Virus record (IMG/VR): IMGVR_UViG_3300042868_005761
Location: 112,232-176,231 of that record
DNA from: a virus
Direction: 5' to 3' (one strand)
DNA: 64,000 nucleotides
The stretch's first letter is position 1, and every line of letters begins with the position of its first letter. The notes under the pieces are model-generated. The model was not told the DNA's origin, did not search any database, and worked only from the letters and a program-made list of their open reading frames with translations. Positions 27,960 through 36,531 of the stretch are shown in pieces. The translations under genes and the position numbers were made by a program.

Positions 27960-28754
27960 CTAATTTAACGGCTGTTGATCTGGTGAAGCAGGCGGTGCCG
28001 GTGTCTCGGCCACTGATGTGTCTGGAGCAGGAGCTACGGCCTCAGGTGCAGTACTTGCAACCTTAGGTGCATTTGCTTGACTCTTCCAACTACGTGTATC
28101 GCTAATCCCAACAGCATGAAAATATTCAATGTCTCTTGCAATATACTGATATTGTACTTCAGTATATATATCCTCTACTGACATTGTTTGCGAATCATGT
28201 ACGATGTCAACGCCATATAGAATAATTTTGCCAACATCATTATCTTCATTTAGAAACAAAATAATAATATCAAATGGCGGTAAATCACTTGGCTTACTTA
28301 CTTCTCCGAAAAGACTTGTGTCCCAAGAGAAATCCCACTGTTTCTTTAGCTTTTCTTTGTTTATCTCTTCAGACTTTTCTGGGATTACATAGTCTACATC
28401 CCCTGAGCTATAAGTAAGAAATCCTCCCTTATCGTTTAAGGTTGTGTATCCAGTCGCAAATGCATTCTCATTTAAAACATGCAGATGCATTTGGTTAAAG
28501 ATTAAGGTACCAGCAATGGTTCTTCCTCCTCTTGCTACTCCAATTGGACTTTTAAATCCTAAAGCTTTTACAGGAGTTTTTGCATTATAAGTTGAAATAC
28601 TTATAGTTTGCAAAGTACCAATATTAAATACTTTTTCTTCATTTAATTGTTGGGTTCCTCTCATGTATTGTGGCAAACGAATAATAGCGTTTATGTCACA
28701 ACCAGAGAATCCCATTCTACCAGTTCTAGAATATCCAGTGAATGTACTTGACAT
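27960..28754 (-). CDS. Tail-tube-fold protein paralogue, 264 aa
   Basis: This shares with the 212-aa tube protein a G-F-S-G-x-D-I-x-A start, a G-x-R-x-I-A-G-T-L-I-F strand, P-P-F-D-I, a G-V-D-I-V strand and the Y-I-A-R-D end. It is longer, with about 30 extra residues after the first strand and an Ala/Pro-rich C-terminal tail (residues 225-264) that looks disordered. The likely role is a second tube subunit or a tube-associated ring. The ATG comes right after the stop of the small membrane protein, with AAAGG as ribosome site, so the two may be translated together. The bulk tube is more likely the 212-aa copy, which has its own strong terminator. Confidence 0.7.
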   Translation of the reverse strand: MSSTFTGYSRTGRMGFSGCDINAIIRLPQYMRGTQQLNEEKVFNIGTLQTISISTYNAKTPVKALGFKSPIGVARGGRTIAGTLIFNQMHLHVLNENAFATGYTTLNDKGGFLTYSSGDVDYVIPEKSEEINKEKLKKQWDFSWDTSLFGEVSKPSDLPPFDIIILFLNEDNDVGKIILYGVDIVHDSQTMSVEDIYTEVQYQYIARDIEYFHAVGISDTRSWKSQANAPKVASTAPEAVAPAPDTSVAETPAPPASPDQQPLN

Positions 28755-28755
28755 G

Positions 28756-28884
28756 TTACCTTTTTAAGTAAGACTCAAATTTGTTTAGTATGTCTGTAAA
28801 ATAGACATAAGCAAGAAACACTACAATAAGTACTATTATTGCTGCAGATATTTTTATTCTATCAGTTAAAGATTGTCCTTCCAT
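28756..28884 (-). CDS. Small single-pass membrane protein, 42 aa
   Basis: This short frame begins at ATG 28884 with GGAGG seven bases upstream, the best ribosome site in this area. The product has a charged N-terminus (M-E-G-Q-S-L-T-D-R-I-K), one strongly hydrophobic segment at residues 12-29 (I-S-A-A-I-I-V-L-I-V-V-F-L), and a polar C-terminus ending L-K-R. It lies immediately downstream of the terminator that follows the tube gene and ends one base before the next ATG. I recognise no family. It could be a holin-like or membrane-anchoring peptide, or a small virion protein. The strong ribosome site and coupling support expression. Confidence 0.6.
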   Translation of the reverse strand: MEGQSLTDRIKISAAIIVLIVVFLAYVYFTDILNKFESYLKR

Positions 28885-28902
28885 AAGCAATCCTCCATAA
28901 AT

Positions 28903-28933
28903 AAAAAACCCACGTATATATTATATACGTGGG
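28903..28933 (-). terminator. Rho-independent terminator after tail tube gene
   Basis: On the minus strand a near-perfect hairpin (CCCACGTATAT arms, bases 28909-28933) is followed by TTTTTT at 28908-28903. It lies 24 bases after the stop of the 212-aa tube gene. It should end or reduce transcription from the sheath/tube genes and so raise tube and sheath mRNA relative to the following genes. Confidence 0.85.
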
Positions 28934-28956
28934 CTTCTTATGCTCTAACTTTAGTG

Positions 28957-29595
28957 TTAGGAGATGGTAATCGCGCCACCATCACGCTTGATTGTACCAA
29001 CGTTGCTGATACCAGAACCTGTGTCTCTGCTAGCTGTCCAGCGAGTGACCGCACGGGCAAGATATGTTGTCTGCATATCAGCCTGACGGTCTTCAATGCC
29101 CATACCCCAGCCTTCATTCATAAGCTCGCAACCATGAATAACGCAACGAGCTTGAATACCAAACTCATTACAGGCAGCAACCGTAATGTCAAAAGGAGGA
29201 ATCTGGTCGGCATAGAATGCCTTCGTAACTTCGCCTAGAGCTGCTGTGTCAAGAGTTGAAACAATTGCAGAAAGAGCTGCATCGTCTTTCTTAAGGTCTC
29301 CAGGGGAGATTTCATACTTCTTCTTTACGAAGTTACCAAGGTCTCCACCTTCGAACTGCTCAAGAATAGCATGTGTATCAAACTGGATAAAGATAAGTGA
29401 ACCAGCAATACCACGCTTGCCACGTGAGAAACCACGAGGGTTAGCCTCACCTAGAACGTAGATAGGAGCCTTTTCACGCTGAATAGCGTAAGAGACTGCC
29501 ATTAGGTTACCAACTTCCTTGGAACCGAAGACAGCTTTAATGTCTGCGCCAGAGAAGCTATTAAATGATCTTGTTGTAAAATCTGCTGCGGCCAT
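28957..29595 (-). CDS. Major tail tube protein, 212 aa
   Basis: The gene directly follows the sheath gene, as tube genes do in contractile phages. The protein is short, beta-rich and has the tube-like motifs G-A-D-I-K-A, G-I-A-G-S-L-I-F, I-P-P-F-D-I and a C-terminal Y-L-A-R-A-V strand. It probably forms the stacked hexameric inner tube through which DNA passes. AAAGGAG precedes ATG, and codon use is like the capsid and sheath genes, in keeping with high expression. Two longer paralogues follow downstream. A strong terminator stands after its stop. The family call is by position and pattern rather than by database match. Confidence 0.8.
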   Translation of the reverse strand: MAAADFTTRSFNSFSGADIKAVFGSKEVGNLMAVSYAIQREKAPIYVLGEANPRGFSRGKRGIAGSLIFIQFDTHAILEQFEGGDLGNFVKKKYEISPGDLKKDDAALSAIVSTLDTAALGEVTKAFYADQIPPFDITVAACNEFGIQARCVIHGCELMNEGWGMGIEDRQADMQTTYLARAVTRWTASRDTGSGISNVGTIKRDGGAITIS

Positions 29596-29613
29596 TTTTG
29601 TTCTCCTTTAGAA

Positions 29614-32600
29614 TTACTGTGCGCTTAAGTTGACTGAGAAGGTAATCTGGCGAAGCTCAAATACCGGAGTAATTGTAAGCTTCACTTTCATCTTACCAAG
29701 AACACGGTCTGAAGCGCTTTGCTCAATCTTGAACGAAGCACTAGTAACCGTCTGGATAGGCTCACCAGCAATGTTATCCTTAAGGACTTCACCAATGGCG
29801 GATTCAAGAGCAGCTCTCATGGGCGCGGAAAGACCCTTGCCAATGAAAGGACGAGTCGCAACTCTCAACTGATCAACTAGTCTTGAGATGATTCTGACCG
29901 TTGTAAGTCTTGTGTAGTCAGAGGTTGGTGATGCGAATGTCGGTGAGTCAGCAATTGAAGCAGAGACACCATTAGGCTCGCTCTTAGCCATAACAAGACC
30001 AAGACCGCAACCAGCATCAATAACCTTAGTCTCAGTTCTGTAGTCGATGGTAAGCTGTGAAAGCTTCTCATTGATTAGTGAGTTGGCAACTGAGATAGTA
30101 GGAAGAAGACCAGCAACCATTGTTGCGGCATTCAGGATATAGTTAGGACGACGAGGATTCAAGTCGTCTGTTGTTCTACCAAAGAAGGCAACAACGCTGA
30201 CGTACTTGCCAAGATCAACCTTTCTTTGATTCTCATCTAGGACAAGGTTGGCTTCAGCGTAATCGATTAGACCATCCTTTGTAAGGAATAGACCACCATG
30301 CTTAAGGCCGTTGTTGAAGGTAGTATGACCACCAACAAACTTATGACCAAGAAGACCAGCACCATTCTCTGTCACATAGTAAGCATTCTCTTCTCCGTCA
30401 AAGACGTAAGAAGGAGCGCTACCGTAGTAAGCTCTAATAGCACGAGGATTGAGCCCACTGGGAAGAGTTGTTCCGATTACGCCATGAACAAACTTGTAAT
30501 CGCTTGAGTTCTCATGGCAGTACTTGGCTAGAAGATGAGCAAAGTTTACCTCAGTGTAAAGTAGAGCAGGAGAAGCATCCCCAGGAACACCCGCACTTGC
30601 AATCTTAGGAGCAATTGAGTCATCTGACCAGTAGTAGGTGTAGGTATAGTCGCCATTATTAACAGTGGCAAGGTAACCAAGAGCGTCCTTTGATGATCCA
30701 GGAACTGGGTAAGAGCTATCAGTCCATGTAGTCTCAAGGCCATCTGCAATATTAGGACTATTTAGATGGACAGAAAGAGGAACAATAAAATCAAAAGCAG
30801 CAAGATCAAGATCTTCGAAAGCAGTGTGGATCTTCTCGTATCTCTTTATGAGGGATAGGCTTTGACCCGTGTCACCAAGATCATAAACAACTTGGCTGCT
30901 ACCAAGACCATTGGCAGCTAGATAAGCTGATGAGCCCATTTGGTAGAAAGCAGAGCCACGAAGACCATAAGAACTAACTCCCCCACCGTCTTTCACTTTC
31001 GATAGGGGGATGTAGACACCACCCTGGACAGAAGAGAAAGCTCTGTCAAGCGACAGAGGATAAAGGCCAATATCACGGCTAACACGATGGGAAACAGACT
31101 CACCACTGATTGTTATGCCCGCACCAGTCATAGTAATAGGAGCACTAACAAAAGGTCTAGCTGCAAAACCTGCCCAAGGATGCTCAGACGGATACACAAG
31201 CACGCCTGATGTATCATGCGTAAGGCCATTTGGTGTAAAGGTAATTTCTGGACCAACACGAGTAATGTCAAAGATATTATCTAGGGGAGAGTCTTGGAAA
31301 CTTTCCTGAATCAAATCGGCAACATTGGACGCCGTTAAGGGCTGTGCTGCGCGAGTTCCCGTAACACTCACAGTGCTAATTAAACCAAGAGCATTTACAC
31401 TTGTAACTGTAAGAACAAGATTATGGTCAGGGGCTGTACCACCTAGTGCAGTTCCTGGGATAGTAAGCGTGCTTGGAGTGACACCAGCCTTAAACGGCTT
31501 GTGGACAAATCGTGTACCTGAAACAATAAAGTCAGTAACTGTGCCACCGTCGCCAACATTCACTCCAGTTACAGTAAGCGCAAGATTGTTGGCGCTTGTG
31601 CCACCAAGTTCTGTGCCCTTCCAGACAAGCACGTCACCAACTTTATAGTTTGCGCCTGCATCAGCAACTGAAACCTGTGAAACTGTATAAGCACCTGATG
31701 TCGCATAGTTAATCGTAACAGCAATTTCAAGACCAGTTCCGTCAACTTCCTCGTCAACTCTATCAACAAAACTTTCAGAAAAAGTATCAGTGCCAGCAAG
31801 AAGTTCATCGTAAATAATTACTTCATCTGAGGCAGCTGAGCCACCATCTACAACATTAACCTGAGCAGCAGTATATGCACCTGTTGCACTTCCTGTTGGG
31901 AGTGTAACTGTAAACTTTGGCATGTCACGGAAGTACCATGCGGTGCCTGCAGGCTGATTGATTTCAGTACCAGAAGTTGCAGAAACTTCTGTGTACTCAG
32001 TTGATGAAAGATCGCCTGTGACAGTCACACCAGAAACTGTAACCGAATACTCACCGCCGGTATAACTACCGCCGACTGAAACACCAAGCTTCAAAGTCTC
32101 TAGGGCGTCAGAGTCTGCTGCAGAACCAATTCCAAGATCAACATCTGACATATCAAAGCTAACATCAACTTCACCGTTATCGGAAGTAGCGCCATCAAAG
32201 GCATTACCCATCCAGACAATAGCATCAGTCGTAAGATTGACGACAACAAGTTGAGCTACAACGCGGCTTTTATCTGCAACTTCTCCAGCACCATCACTTG
32301 AGTAAAGTTCAGCATGCTTATATGCGACAGCATAATTTGAAGCTGCCTCTGGAGACTGCTGAATTGGGGTAATCTTAATACCAGCAGGCGCACCAAAAGC
32401 ATCAGCGCCAATGGCAGAGACAGAAGGAGCAGTGCCAGGAAGACGATATAGGTAAATGTTTGTACCACCGCCTTTCTTGACTTCGGAAGCACCGCGAGTT
32501 AGCTCGGATGTCGCACCAAATTCACGAACGACAGAAGCAATATCAGTCACTTGATAGGGCTCACTTGTTAAACCTTTGCTAGCCGTACCAATTACTAGAA

Positions 32601-32685
32601 CAGACTGACTAGTATTTGCCGAAATCTGGCCGAGGTTTCCGTCCTGAAGCTCTACATAACTACCAGGTAAATTTACATATGGCAT
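29614..32685 (-). CDS. Contractile tail sheath protein, 1023 aa
   Basis: The N-terminus (P-Y-V-N-L-P-G-S-Y-V) and first domain (S-V-L-V-I-G-T-A-S-K-G) are typical of sheath subunits. The last ~120 residues carry the conserved sheath C-terminal domain: T-V-R-I-I-S-R-L-V-D, R-P-F-I-G-K-G, then strands ending E-L-R-Q-I-T-F-S-V. At 1023 residues it is much longer than the ~660 aa of T4 gp18. The extra length is in the middle, residues ~190-450, where beta-rich modules with Y-x-V-G-D and G-G-T motifs recur, probably surface-exposed. The sheath surrounds the tube and contracts on host contact. AAAGGAG precedes ATG. Confidence 0.9.
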   Translation of the reverse strand: MPYVNLPGSYVELQDGNLGQISANTSQSVLVIGTASKGLTSEPYQVTDIASVVREFGATSELTRGASEVKKGGGTNIYLYRLPGTAPSVSAIGADAFGAPAGIKITPIQQSPEAASNYAVAYKHAELYSSDGAGEVADKSRVVAQLVVVNLTTDAIVWMGNAFDGATSDNGEVDVSFDMSDVDLGIGSAADSDALETLKLGVSVGGSYTGGEYSVTVSGVTVTGDLSSTEYTEVSATSGTEINQPAGTAWYFRDMPKFTVTLPTGSATGAYTAAQVNVVDGGSAASDEVIIYDELLAGTDTFSESFVDRVDEEVDGTGLEIAVTINYATSGAYTVSQVSVADAGANYKVGDVLVWKGTELGGTSANNLALTVTGVNVGDGGTVTDFIVSGTRFVHKPFKAGVTPSTLTIPGTALGGTAPDHNLVLTVTSVNALGLISTVSVTGTRAAQPLTASNVADLIQESFQDSPLDNIFDITRVGPEITFTPNGLTHDTSGVLVYPSEHPWAGFAARPFVSAPITMTGAGITISGESVSHRVSRDIGLYPLSLDRAFSSVQGGVYIPLSKVKDGGGVSSYGLRGSAFYQMGSSAYLAANGLGSSQVVYDLGDTGQSLSLIKRYEKIHTAFEDLDLAAFDFIVPLSVHLNSPNIADGLETTWTDSSYPVPGSSKDALGYLATVNNGDYTYTYYWSDDSIAPKIASAGVPGDASPALLYTEVNFAHLLAKYCHENSSDYKFVHGVIGTTLPSGLNPRAIRAYYGSAPSYVFDGEENAYYVTENGAGLLGHKFVGGHTTFNNGLKHGGLFLTKDGLIDYAEANLVLDENQRKVDLGKYVSVVAFFGRTTDDLNPRRPNYILNAATMVAGLLPTISVANSLINEKLSQLTIDYRTETKVIDAGCGLGLVMAKSEPNGVSASIADSPTFASPTSDYTRLTTVRIISRLVDQLRVATRPFIGKGLSAPMRAALESAIGEVLKDNIAGEPIQTVTSASFKIEQSASDRVLGKMKVKLTITPVFELRQITFSVNLSAQ

Positions 32686-32705
32686 ATTTTCTCCTTTGAA
32701 TTAAA

Positions 32706-33449
32706 TTAACTTGAGGGTGTTATCTGTAGAATAATTTGTTTGAGGACAAGAATACTGGTCCAAGTAAGTTTTTCAATTGAAACAGCATATTTTAAAGTTC
32801 TTTTGTGTCTAAGGGCTTCTGTATCATCTCCTGTATCCTCAACAAACGTGAAGTCTAGGACTCCACTGTATTTAACATACCATAGATAAGTCTTTATAAT
32901 ATCTGCAATCCACTCCTTGATCTGGTCCGCTTCGTGCGCAGTTTTCCCGTATATACTAAGATTGATATTGTAATCTAATCTTTGACCATATATGTAAACC
33001 TCAGAGGTATCATCCTGCGGATCAATATACTTCCCAAGAAGTATACTAGTTACCATTCTTCGAGAAGGTGAGTTGACTGGACCGCTACCAGCAGCGCCAG
33101 GTTTTCCGTCTCTTACTAGGAAGACAATATTAGGAGTTTCACTTTCAACGTTAATAATTGGTCTTTGAATTATAAGACGATCATTATTTAACCAAGCTGG
33201 CTTCATAGTAGAAGTAGCCATATTGATAATCTGCTGAAGAATCTCCATAACCTCATAAATTGTATTTACCTTAAACCTTTCATTCTGAAGTCTAACTATA
33301 GCTTTGCCACCTGGCTCGAGAATTATATTAGTAGGCATTGGCTCAAGTTGAACATTGCCTAAATTCTCCGACTCCATAATAGTAACAAGAGTTGTTTGCT
33401 GAGCTTCATTTAGGTCTTTTAGAAGTTGGGGAGTTAAAGGATTCAACAT
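32706..33449 (-). CDS. Putative tail terminator/completion protein, 247 aa
   Basis: I do not recognise a named family with certainty. The protein is mixed alpha/beta, begins with a helical segment, and has strands I-V-R-L-Q-N-E-R-F and Y-N-I-N-L-S-I-Y-G followed by helix A-D-Q-I-K-E-W-I and a final R-T-L-K-Y-A-V-S-I strand. That alternation, and the location just before the sheath gene, match tail-terminator proteins that cap the tube and bind the neck. A Gly/Pro loop (residues ~115-130) may be flexible. It starts one base after the Zn-finger connector gene. Confidence 0.55.
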   Translation of the reverse strand: MLNPLTPQLLKDLNEAQQTTLVTIMESENLGNVQLEPMPTNIILEPGGKAIVRLQNERFKVNTIYEVMEILQQIINMATSTMKPAWLNNDRLIIQRPIINVESETPNIVFLVRDGKPGAAGSGPVNSPSRRMVTSILLGKYIDPQDDTSEVYIYGQRLDYNINLSIYGKTAHEADQIKEWIADIIKTYLWYVKYSGVLDFTFVEDTGDDTEALRHKRTLKYAVSIEKLTWTSILVLKQIILQITPSS

Positions 33450-33450
33450 A

Positions 33451-33999
33451 TTAATATTTCCTGCAGTATAAGATTATGTACTCTATTCGACCAGTATCTG
33501 ATCTCTTCTCATTTAGTGTATTGATTGTCCAGATGATATTGCGGCGCTCTGGTTTAACAAGAGCACCATCAGGCTCTAATGCTAGCTCTATGATCTTGTC
33601 TTCGTAGTCTATGCCAACTGTATCTTGGACATAGAACTTGCAGAATTGCTTCTTACTTCTACCTATCTCAGTTAGAAGAGATGCCCCGGCTTTCTCTTGA
33701 TCACTGCCAATTTCTACCTTGAATGTATCAACATACTGTTCATCCCAAAGGTATCCTTCACCTAAGCAAACACTGCATTTCTGATGACCTTGTCCTTCTT
33801 TTGCTACGTTGCAAGAACAAGGAATCCTGTAGTTATTGGCATTTCGCCTAAACTTCCTAAGCATAACTTTAAAAGCCTTTGGGATTTCATAGACTGAACC
33901 TGTAAAGGTATCCTTGGTTTCCTTGCGCAAGTCTACTTCTTTCTGTGTAGTCTTTGGACCTGAGCTAGAGCGATAAAAACGACTTCTTCCTACTGACAT
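33451..33999 (-). CDS. Head-tail connector protein with zinc finger, 182 aa
   Basis: C61-x-C63 and C75-x2-C78, followed by L-G-E-G-Y, form a four-cysteine zinc knuckle of the type seen in neck proteins of large phages (C-x-C ... C-P-x-C-x-G-x-G). The N-terminal 35 residues are basic and polar; the C-terminal part is beta-rich, ending in an I-E-Y-I-I-L-Y strand. It probably joins the portal-connector ring to the tail. The gene lies between the adaptor and the tail-terminator candidate with one- to nine-base gaps, so it is part of one translation unit. The exact place in the neck is inference. Confidence 0.65.
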   Translation of the reverse strand: MSVGRSRFYRSSSGPKTTQKEVDLRKETKDTFTGSVYEIPKAFKVMLRKFRRNANNYRIPCSCNVAKEGQGHQKCSVCLGEGYLWDEQYVDTFKVEIGSDQEKAGASLLTEIGRSKKQFCKFYVQDTVGIDYEDKIIELALEPDGALVKPERRNIIWTINTLNEKRSDTGRIEYIILYCRKY

Positions 34000-34008
34000 T
34001 CGTCCCCC

Positions 34009-35097
34009 TTAGCTTCCAGTATCTGGCCAGTTTCCATTTATATTTCTATAGATGTACCGGTAACGGTAACGGTTTTGGTAAGCATAGTCTGGATAGTATC
34101 TGTAAGACCCAGGTAGTCTAGTTTTAATATTAACACTAGGCGCAAACCTAGGCATGTTATCAATTGACCTACCAAAGGCAGGATAATCTGCTCCCATATA
34201 TCCTTTGATTGCCATACCAGCATTAAGGCTAGCACCATAAGAAAGATTGCCATTGCTATGAAGAATTCTATGTAAGTCTTCATCACGCTTTCTCATCTGT
34301 TCAATCTTTGCTTTCAGTGCAGTGGCATTATCGGCCCACTCAACTTTAAGATCACCAAGTTGCTTAGCACGAGGAGAACCTAGAGCAAGTGAAATATTTT
34401 CAATAAGATCAACAGAACTGTTAATAATTACATATTCCATCTTAACATAGTTAAGCCACTTTTGTGTGCCATTCTGGACTGGCATGTTAAAGACCATTGC
34501 GTCAACAATCTTTGAATATCTATAGATAAGATAGTTAACTGTATCAGCATCTACGTCGCCTACAATGCTACCTACGCTAGATATTACCTGATCATAGGTT
34601 GCATACATAGGGGTATATCTACTAGTAAACCATGACTCGTCTTCTACACCAATAGAATCAACAGCAGCACCAATTTCTTTAATACCTCTAATCTCAATAA
34701 CATATTGGTTGTTATTAAGTAAAGTATCAAAGCCTTCATCCTGCGAATACGCGTTAGCGTTGTTTCCGCTAGAGTTAATAGTAAATGGAATTAGGCTTGT
34801 AAACATGACAGGAGCAAGTGCTGTTCCAACATTTACTTCAAAGTAAGCCCACCACTCACCAACTTGCGCATCATCAGCAGTCAAATAGCTATAAGTGTAC
34901 TGGCCATATTTAGTTGGAGCACCAGCGTCCTCTTGGTAGACAATAGCATCATCCTCAAGGTTTACACCGGGAAGCCCTGGTTTTCTACCATAAGGATAAA
35001 TAGACACAACAGGATCAAGCCCATTAGCTAAGTAGCCATTGCCATCTCTGACTTGGCAAACAATATCAACTGTGTCTCCTTGGCTTACGGTTAACAT
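34009..35097 (-). CDS. Neck protein: Ig-like domain plus gp6-like connector helices, 362 aa
   Basis: Residues 1-110 are a beta-sandwich (V-S-Q-G-D-T-V-D-I-V start, G-Q-Y-T-Y-S-Y strand), like Ig/BppU-type modules. Residues ~150-225 are helical with a T-Y-D-Q-V-I-S-S-V and D-A-D-T-V-N-Y-L-I pattern that resembles gp6-type head-tail adaptors. A short coiled coil follows near residue 260. The last 40 residues are rich in Tyr and Arg (repeated Y-R-Y), unusual for this protein class and possibly adhesive. The gene stands in the neck cluster one base after the Ig-domain gene, which supports a connector role. Confidence 0.55.
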   Translation of the reverse strand: MLTVSQGDTVDIVCQVRDGNGYLANGLDPVVSIYPYGRKPGLPGVNLEDDAIVYQEDAGAPTKYGQYTYSYLTADDAQVGEWWAYFEVNVGTALAPVMFTSLIPFTINSSGNNANAYSQDEGFDTLLNNNQYVIEIRGIKEIGAAVDSIGVEDESWFTSRYTPMYATYDQVISSVGSIVGDVDADTVNYLIYRYSKIVDAMVFNMPVQNGTQKWLNYVKMEYVIINSSVDLIENISLALGSPRAKQLGDLKVEWADNATALKAKIEQMRKRDEDLHRILHSNGNLSYGASLNAGMAIKGYMGADYPAFGRSIDNMPRFAPSVNIKTRLPGSYRYYPDYAYQNRYRYRYIYRNINGNWPDTGS

Positions 35098-35098
35098 A

Positions 35099-36205
35099 TT
35101 ATTCCCTTATTATGTTAATGATAATTTTTTTGCCATTAACAATCCAAGAGTAGCCAACGTCGACTGCGTCTTGATTGCCATCCATAATATTCCTAAACAA
35201 CTTAACTGTATCTGCTGTTACGCTAGCAGGATCAACATTCTTATTAAAGGTAAGAATGATTTGTCTAGTCTTTAAAGACATATTACTAGAGCCGTACTCA
35301 GGCTCAATCTTTACTAGTTGGAATTCAGTGGCAGCTATGTTTATCTCTGCCTGCGTTGGAGCGTCTAGCCCAATGGGACTCTGTGAGACTGCAGTAGGTA
35401 ATTCTTTAACTTGATTTACTGCCGTTGAGAAGTCAACTTTATAAGTATCCGCAAGATATTCTATTGGACGTAAATTGATAGTCCAGGCATCACCTATTTT
35501 AAATGCGTCAGATGCCCCGCCAATTAACTCTAAATAGATATCCTTATCCTTTGCAATCTTATTGCGTCCAGTCAAGGGTAGCAGATCATGGGTCACAAGT
35601 GAGGTGCTTTCAAAGTACCAATTTAACTTACAAGTTGAAGAGCTTCCTGCTTTGATAACTTCAACAACAAGAACATCATCTGCTTCACCGGTGTAATATC
35701 CACTTGCTCTTAGTATTCCTTCCCCAGTCGAAGTTAGTAAATCTTTCTCTGCATCAAACACAGTTCGAGATCCAACATAACTCCACTCATTGTCAGGAGT
35801 AGATGAACCACTGATTAGTAGACGGTAGTCTGTCTTCTCTTGTAGGAATGACTTAGGTCTAACAATTAATTTGCTTTTGACAGTAACGTCATAGGCATAA
35901 CTCATTTGCTCTTCAAGAGTTTCTCCAGAAGCGTTGCATCTAACAATTTCTAACTCGACTGGAACTTCACCTTTGAGATGTAGAGTCTCAAGTACTTTTG
36001 AATAGTTTGTGTCATTTGAGAACTTATAAAGTCTCTCTTCAAACTCGATACCAGTAACAATATGATTATCAGGACCAACTAAACTAATACTATTTTCAGC
36101 AAGAAACTCAGAGACTTCTTGGTTAAAAAGAATTTCAATCTTTTCCCCTGTAGGAAAAGTAGTAAAGCCATCATTTGGCCAAACTGAAACAATAGTAAAA
36201 GCCAT
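35099..36205 (-). CDS. Ig-like (Big_5-type) double-domain virion protein, 368 aa
   Basis: Both ends contain the bacterial Ig-like pattern of SbsA/Big_5 domains: an N-terminal P-N-D-G ... E-I-L-F-N-Q-E-V strand and, near residue 300, E-P-E-Y-G-S-S ... I-I-L-T-F-N-K-N-V-D. Between them is a beta-rich region with several W/Y residues. Such domains are common on phage heads and tails and bind weakly to cell surfaces or stabilise assemblies. It is the second gene after the promoter downstream of the capsid gene, next to the neck genes. No signal peptide is seen, so a virion component is more likely than a secreted protein. Confidence 0.65.
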   Translation of the reverse strand: MAFTIVSVWPNDGFTTFPTGEKIEILFNQEVSEFLAENSISLVGPDNHIVTGIEFEERLYKFSNDTNYSKVLETLHLKGEVPVELEIVRCNASGETLEEQMSYAYDVTVKSKLIVRPKSFLQEKTDYRLLISGSSTPDNEWSYVGSRTVFDAEKDLLTSTGEGILRASGYYTGEADDVLVVEVIKAGSSSTCKLNWYFESTSLVTHDLLPLTGRNKIAKDKDIYLELIGGASDAFKIGDAWTINLRPIEYLADTYKVDFSTAVNQVKELPTAVSQSPIGLDAPTQAEINIAATEFQLVKIEPEYGSSNMSLKTRQIILTFNKNVDPASVTADTVKLFRNIMDGNQDAVDVGYSWIVNGKKIIINIIRE

Positions 36206-36207
36206 TG

Positions 36208-36426
36208 TTAGAACTCCTCAATGTAAGATTCAAGAGTACACTCAACTTTGCAACCAGTAACTAAGGTAATTTCTTGCGTCTCAAGACTCTCAGCCTCTAT
36301 AATACAATCTTCTGCTTCCATAATTGCTTGATGCTCTTCAAAAGCTAACCTTCTGAATAGAGCCTCCATATCCTTTTGGGATGTGATGGTTGCAAGGGCC
36401 TGGGCGATCTTATCTTCTAAACTCAT
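36208..36426 (-). CDS. Small acidic protein of unknown function, 72 aa
   Basis: This Glu-rich, mostly helical protein has two cysteines (C-K-V-E-C near the end) and no recognised motif. It begins with ATG behind AGGAG at a six-base spacing and is the first gene after the capsid terminator and the extended -10 promoter. Two bases separate it from the Ig-domain gene, so the two are probably co-translated. A regulatory or assembly-helper role is possible but not shown. Confidence 0.6.
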   Translation of the reverse strand: MSLEDKIAQALATITSQKDMEALFRRLAFEEHQAIMEAEDCIIEAESLETQEITLVTGCKVECTLESYIEEF

Positions 36427-36460
36427 GTCTACTCCTAGTAACTAATATCTAGATACCGAC

Positions 36461-36469
36461 ATTATAACA
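36461..36469 (-). promoter_or_regulatory. Extended -10 promoter (TGTTATAAT)
   Basis: The minus-strand nonamer TGTTATAAT is an exact extended -10 box for a bacterial sigma-70-type polymerase. It lies just after the capsid terminator and 35 bases before the ATG of the 72-aa gene, leaving a short leader with its own AGGAG. No -35 hexamer is visible, as is usual for extended -10 promoters. It probably restarts transcription of the neck and tail genes. Confidence 0.5.
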
Positions 36470-36503
36470 AAAAGAAAGCCCCCAGGCCTTTCGACCTGAG
36501 GGC
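36465..36503 (-). terminator. Rho-independent terminator after major capsid gene
   Basis: On the minus strand GCCCTCAGG pairs with CCTGGGGGC (one G-T pair) around a short loop, followed by TTTCTTTTTG. It starts about 29 bases after the capsid stop codon. It should isolate the capsid transcript from the neck genes. Confidence 0.85.
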
Positions 36504-36531
36504 TATTTATCTATTACCTGTTACCTAACTA

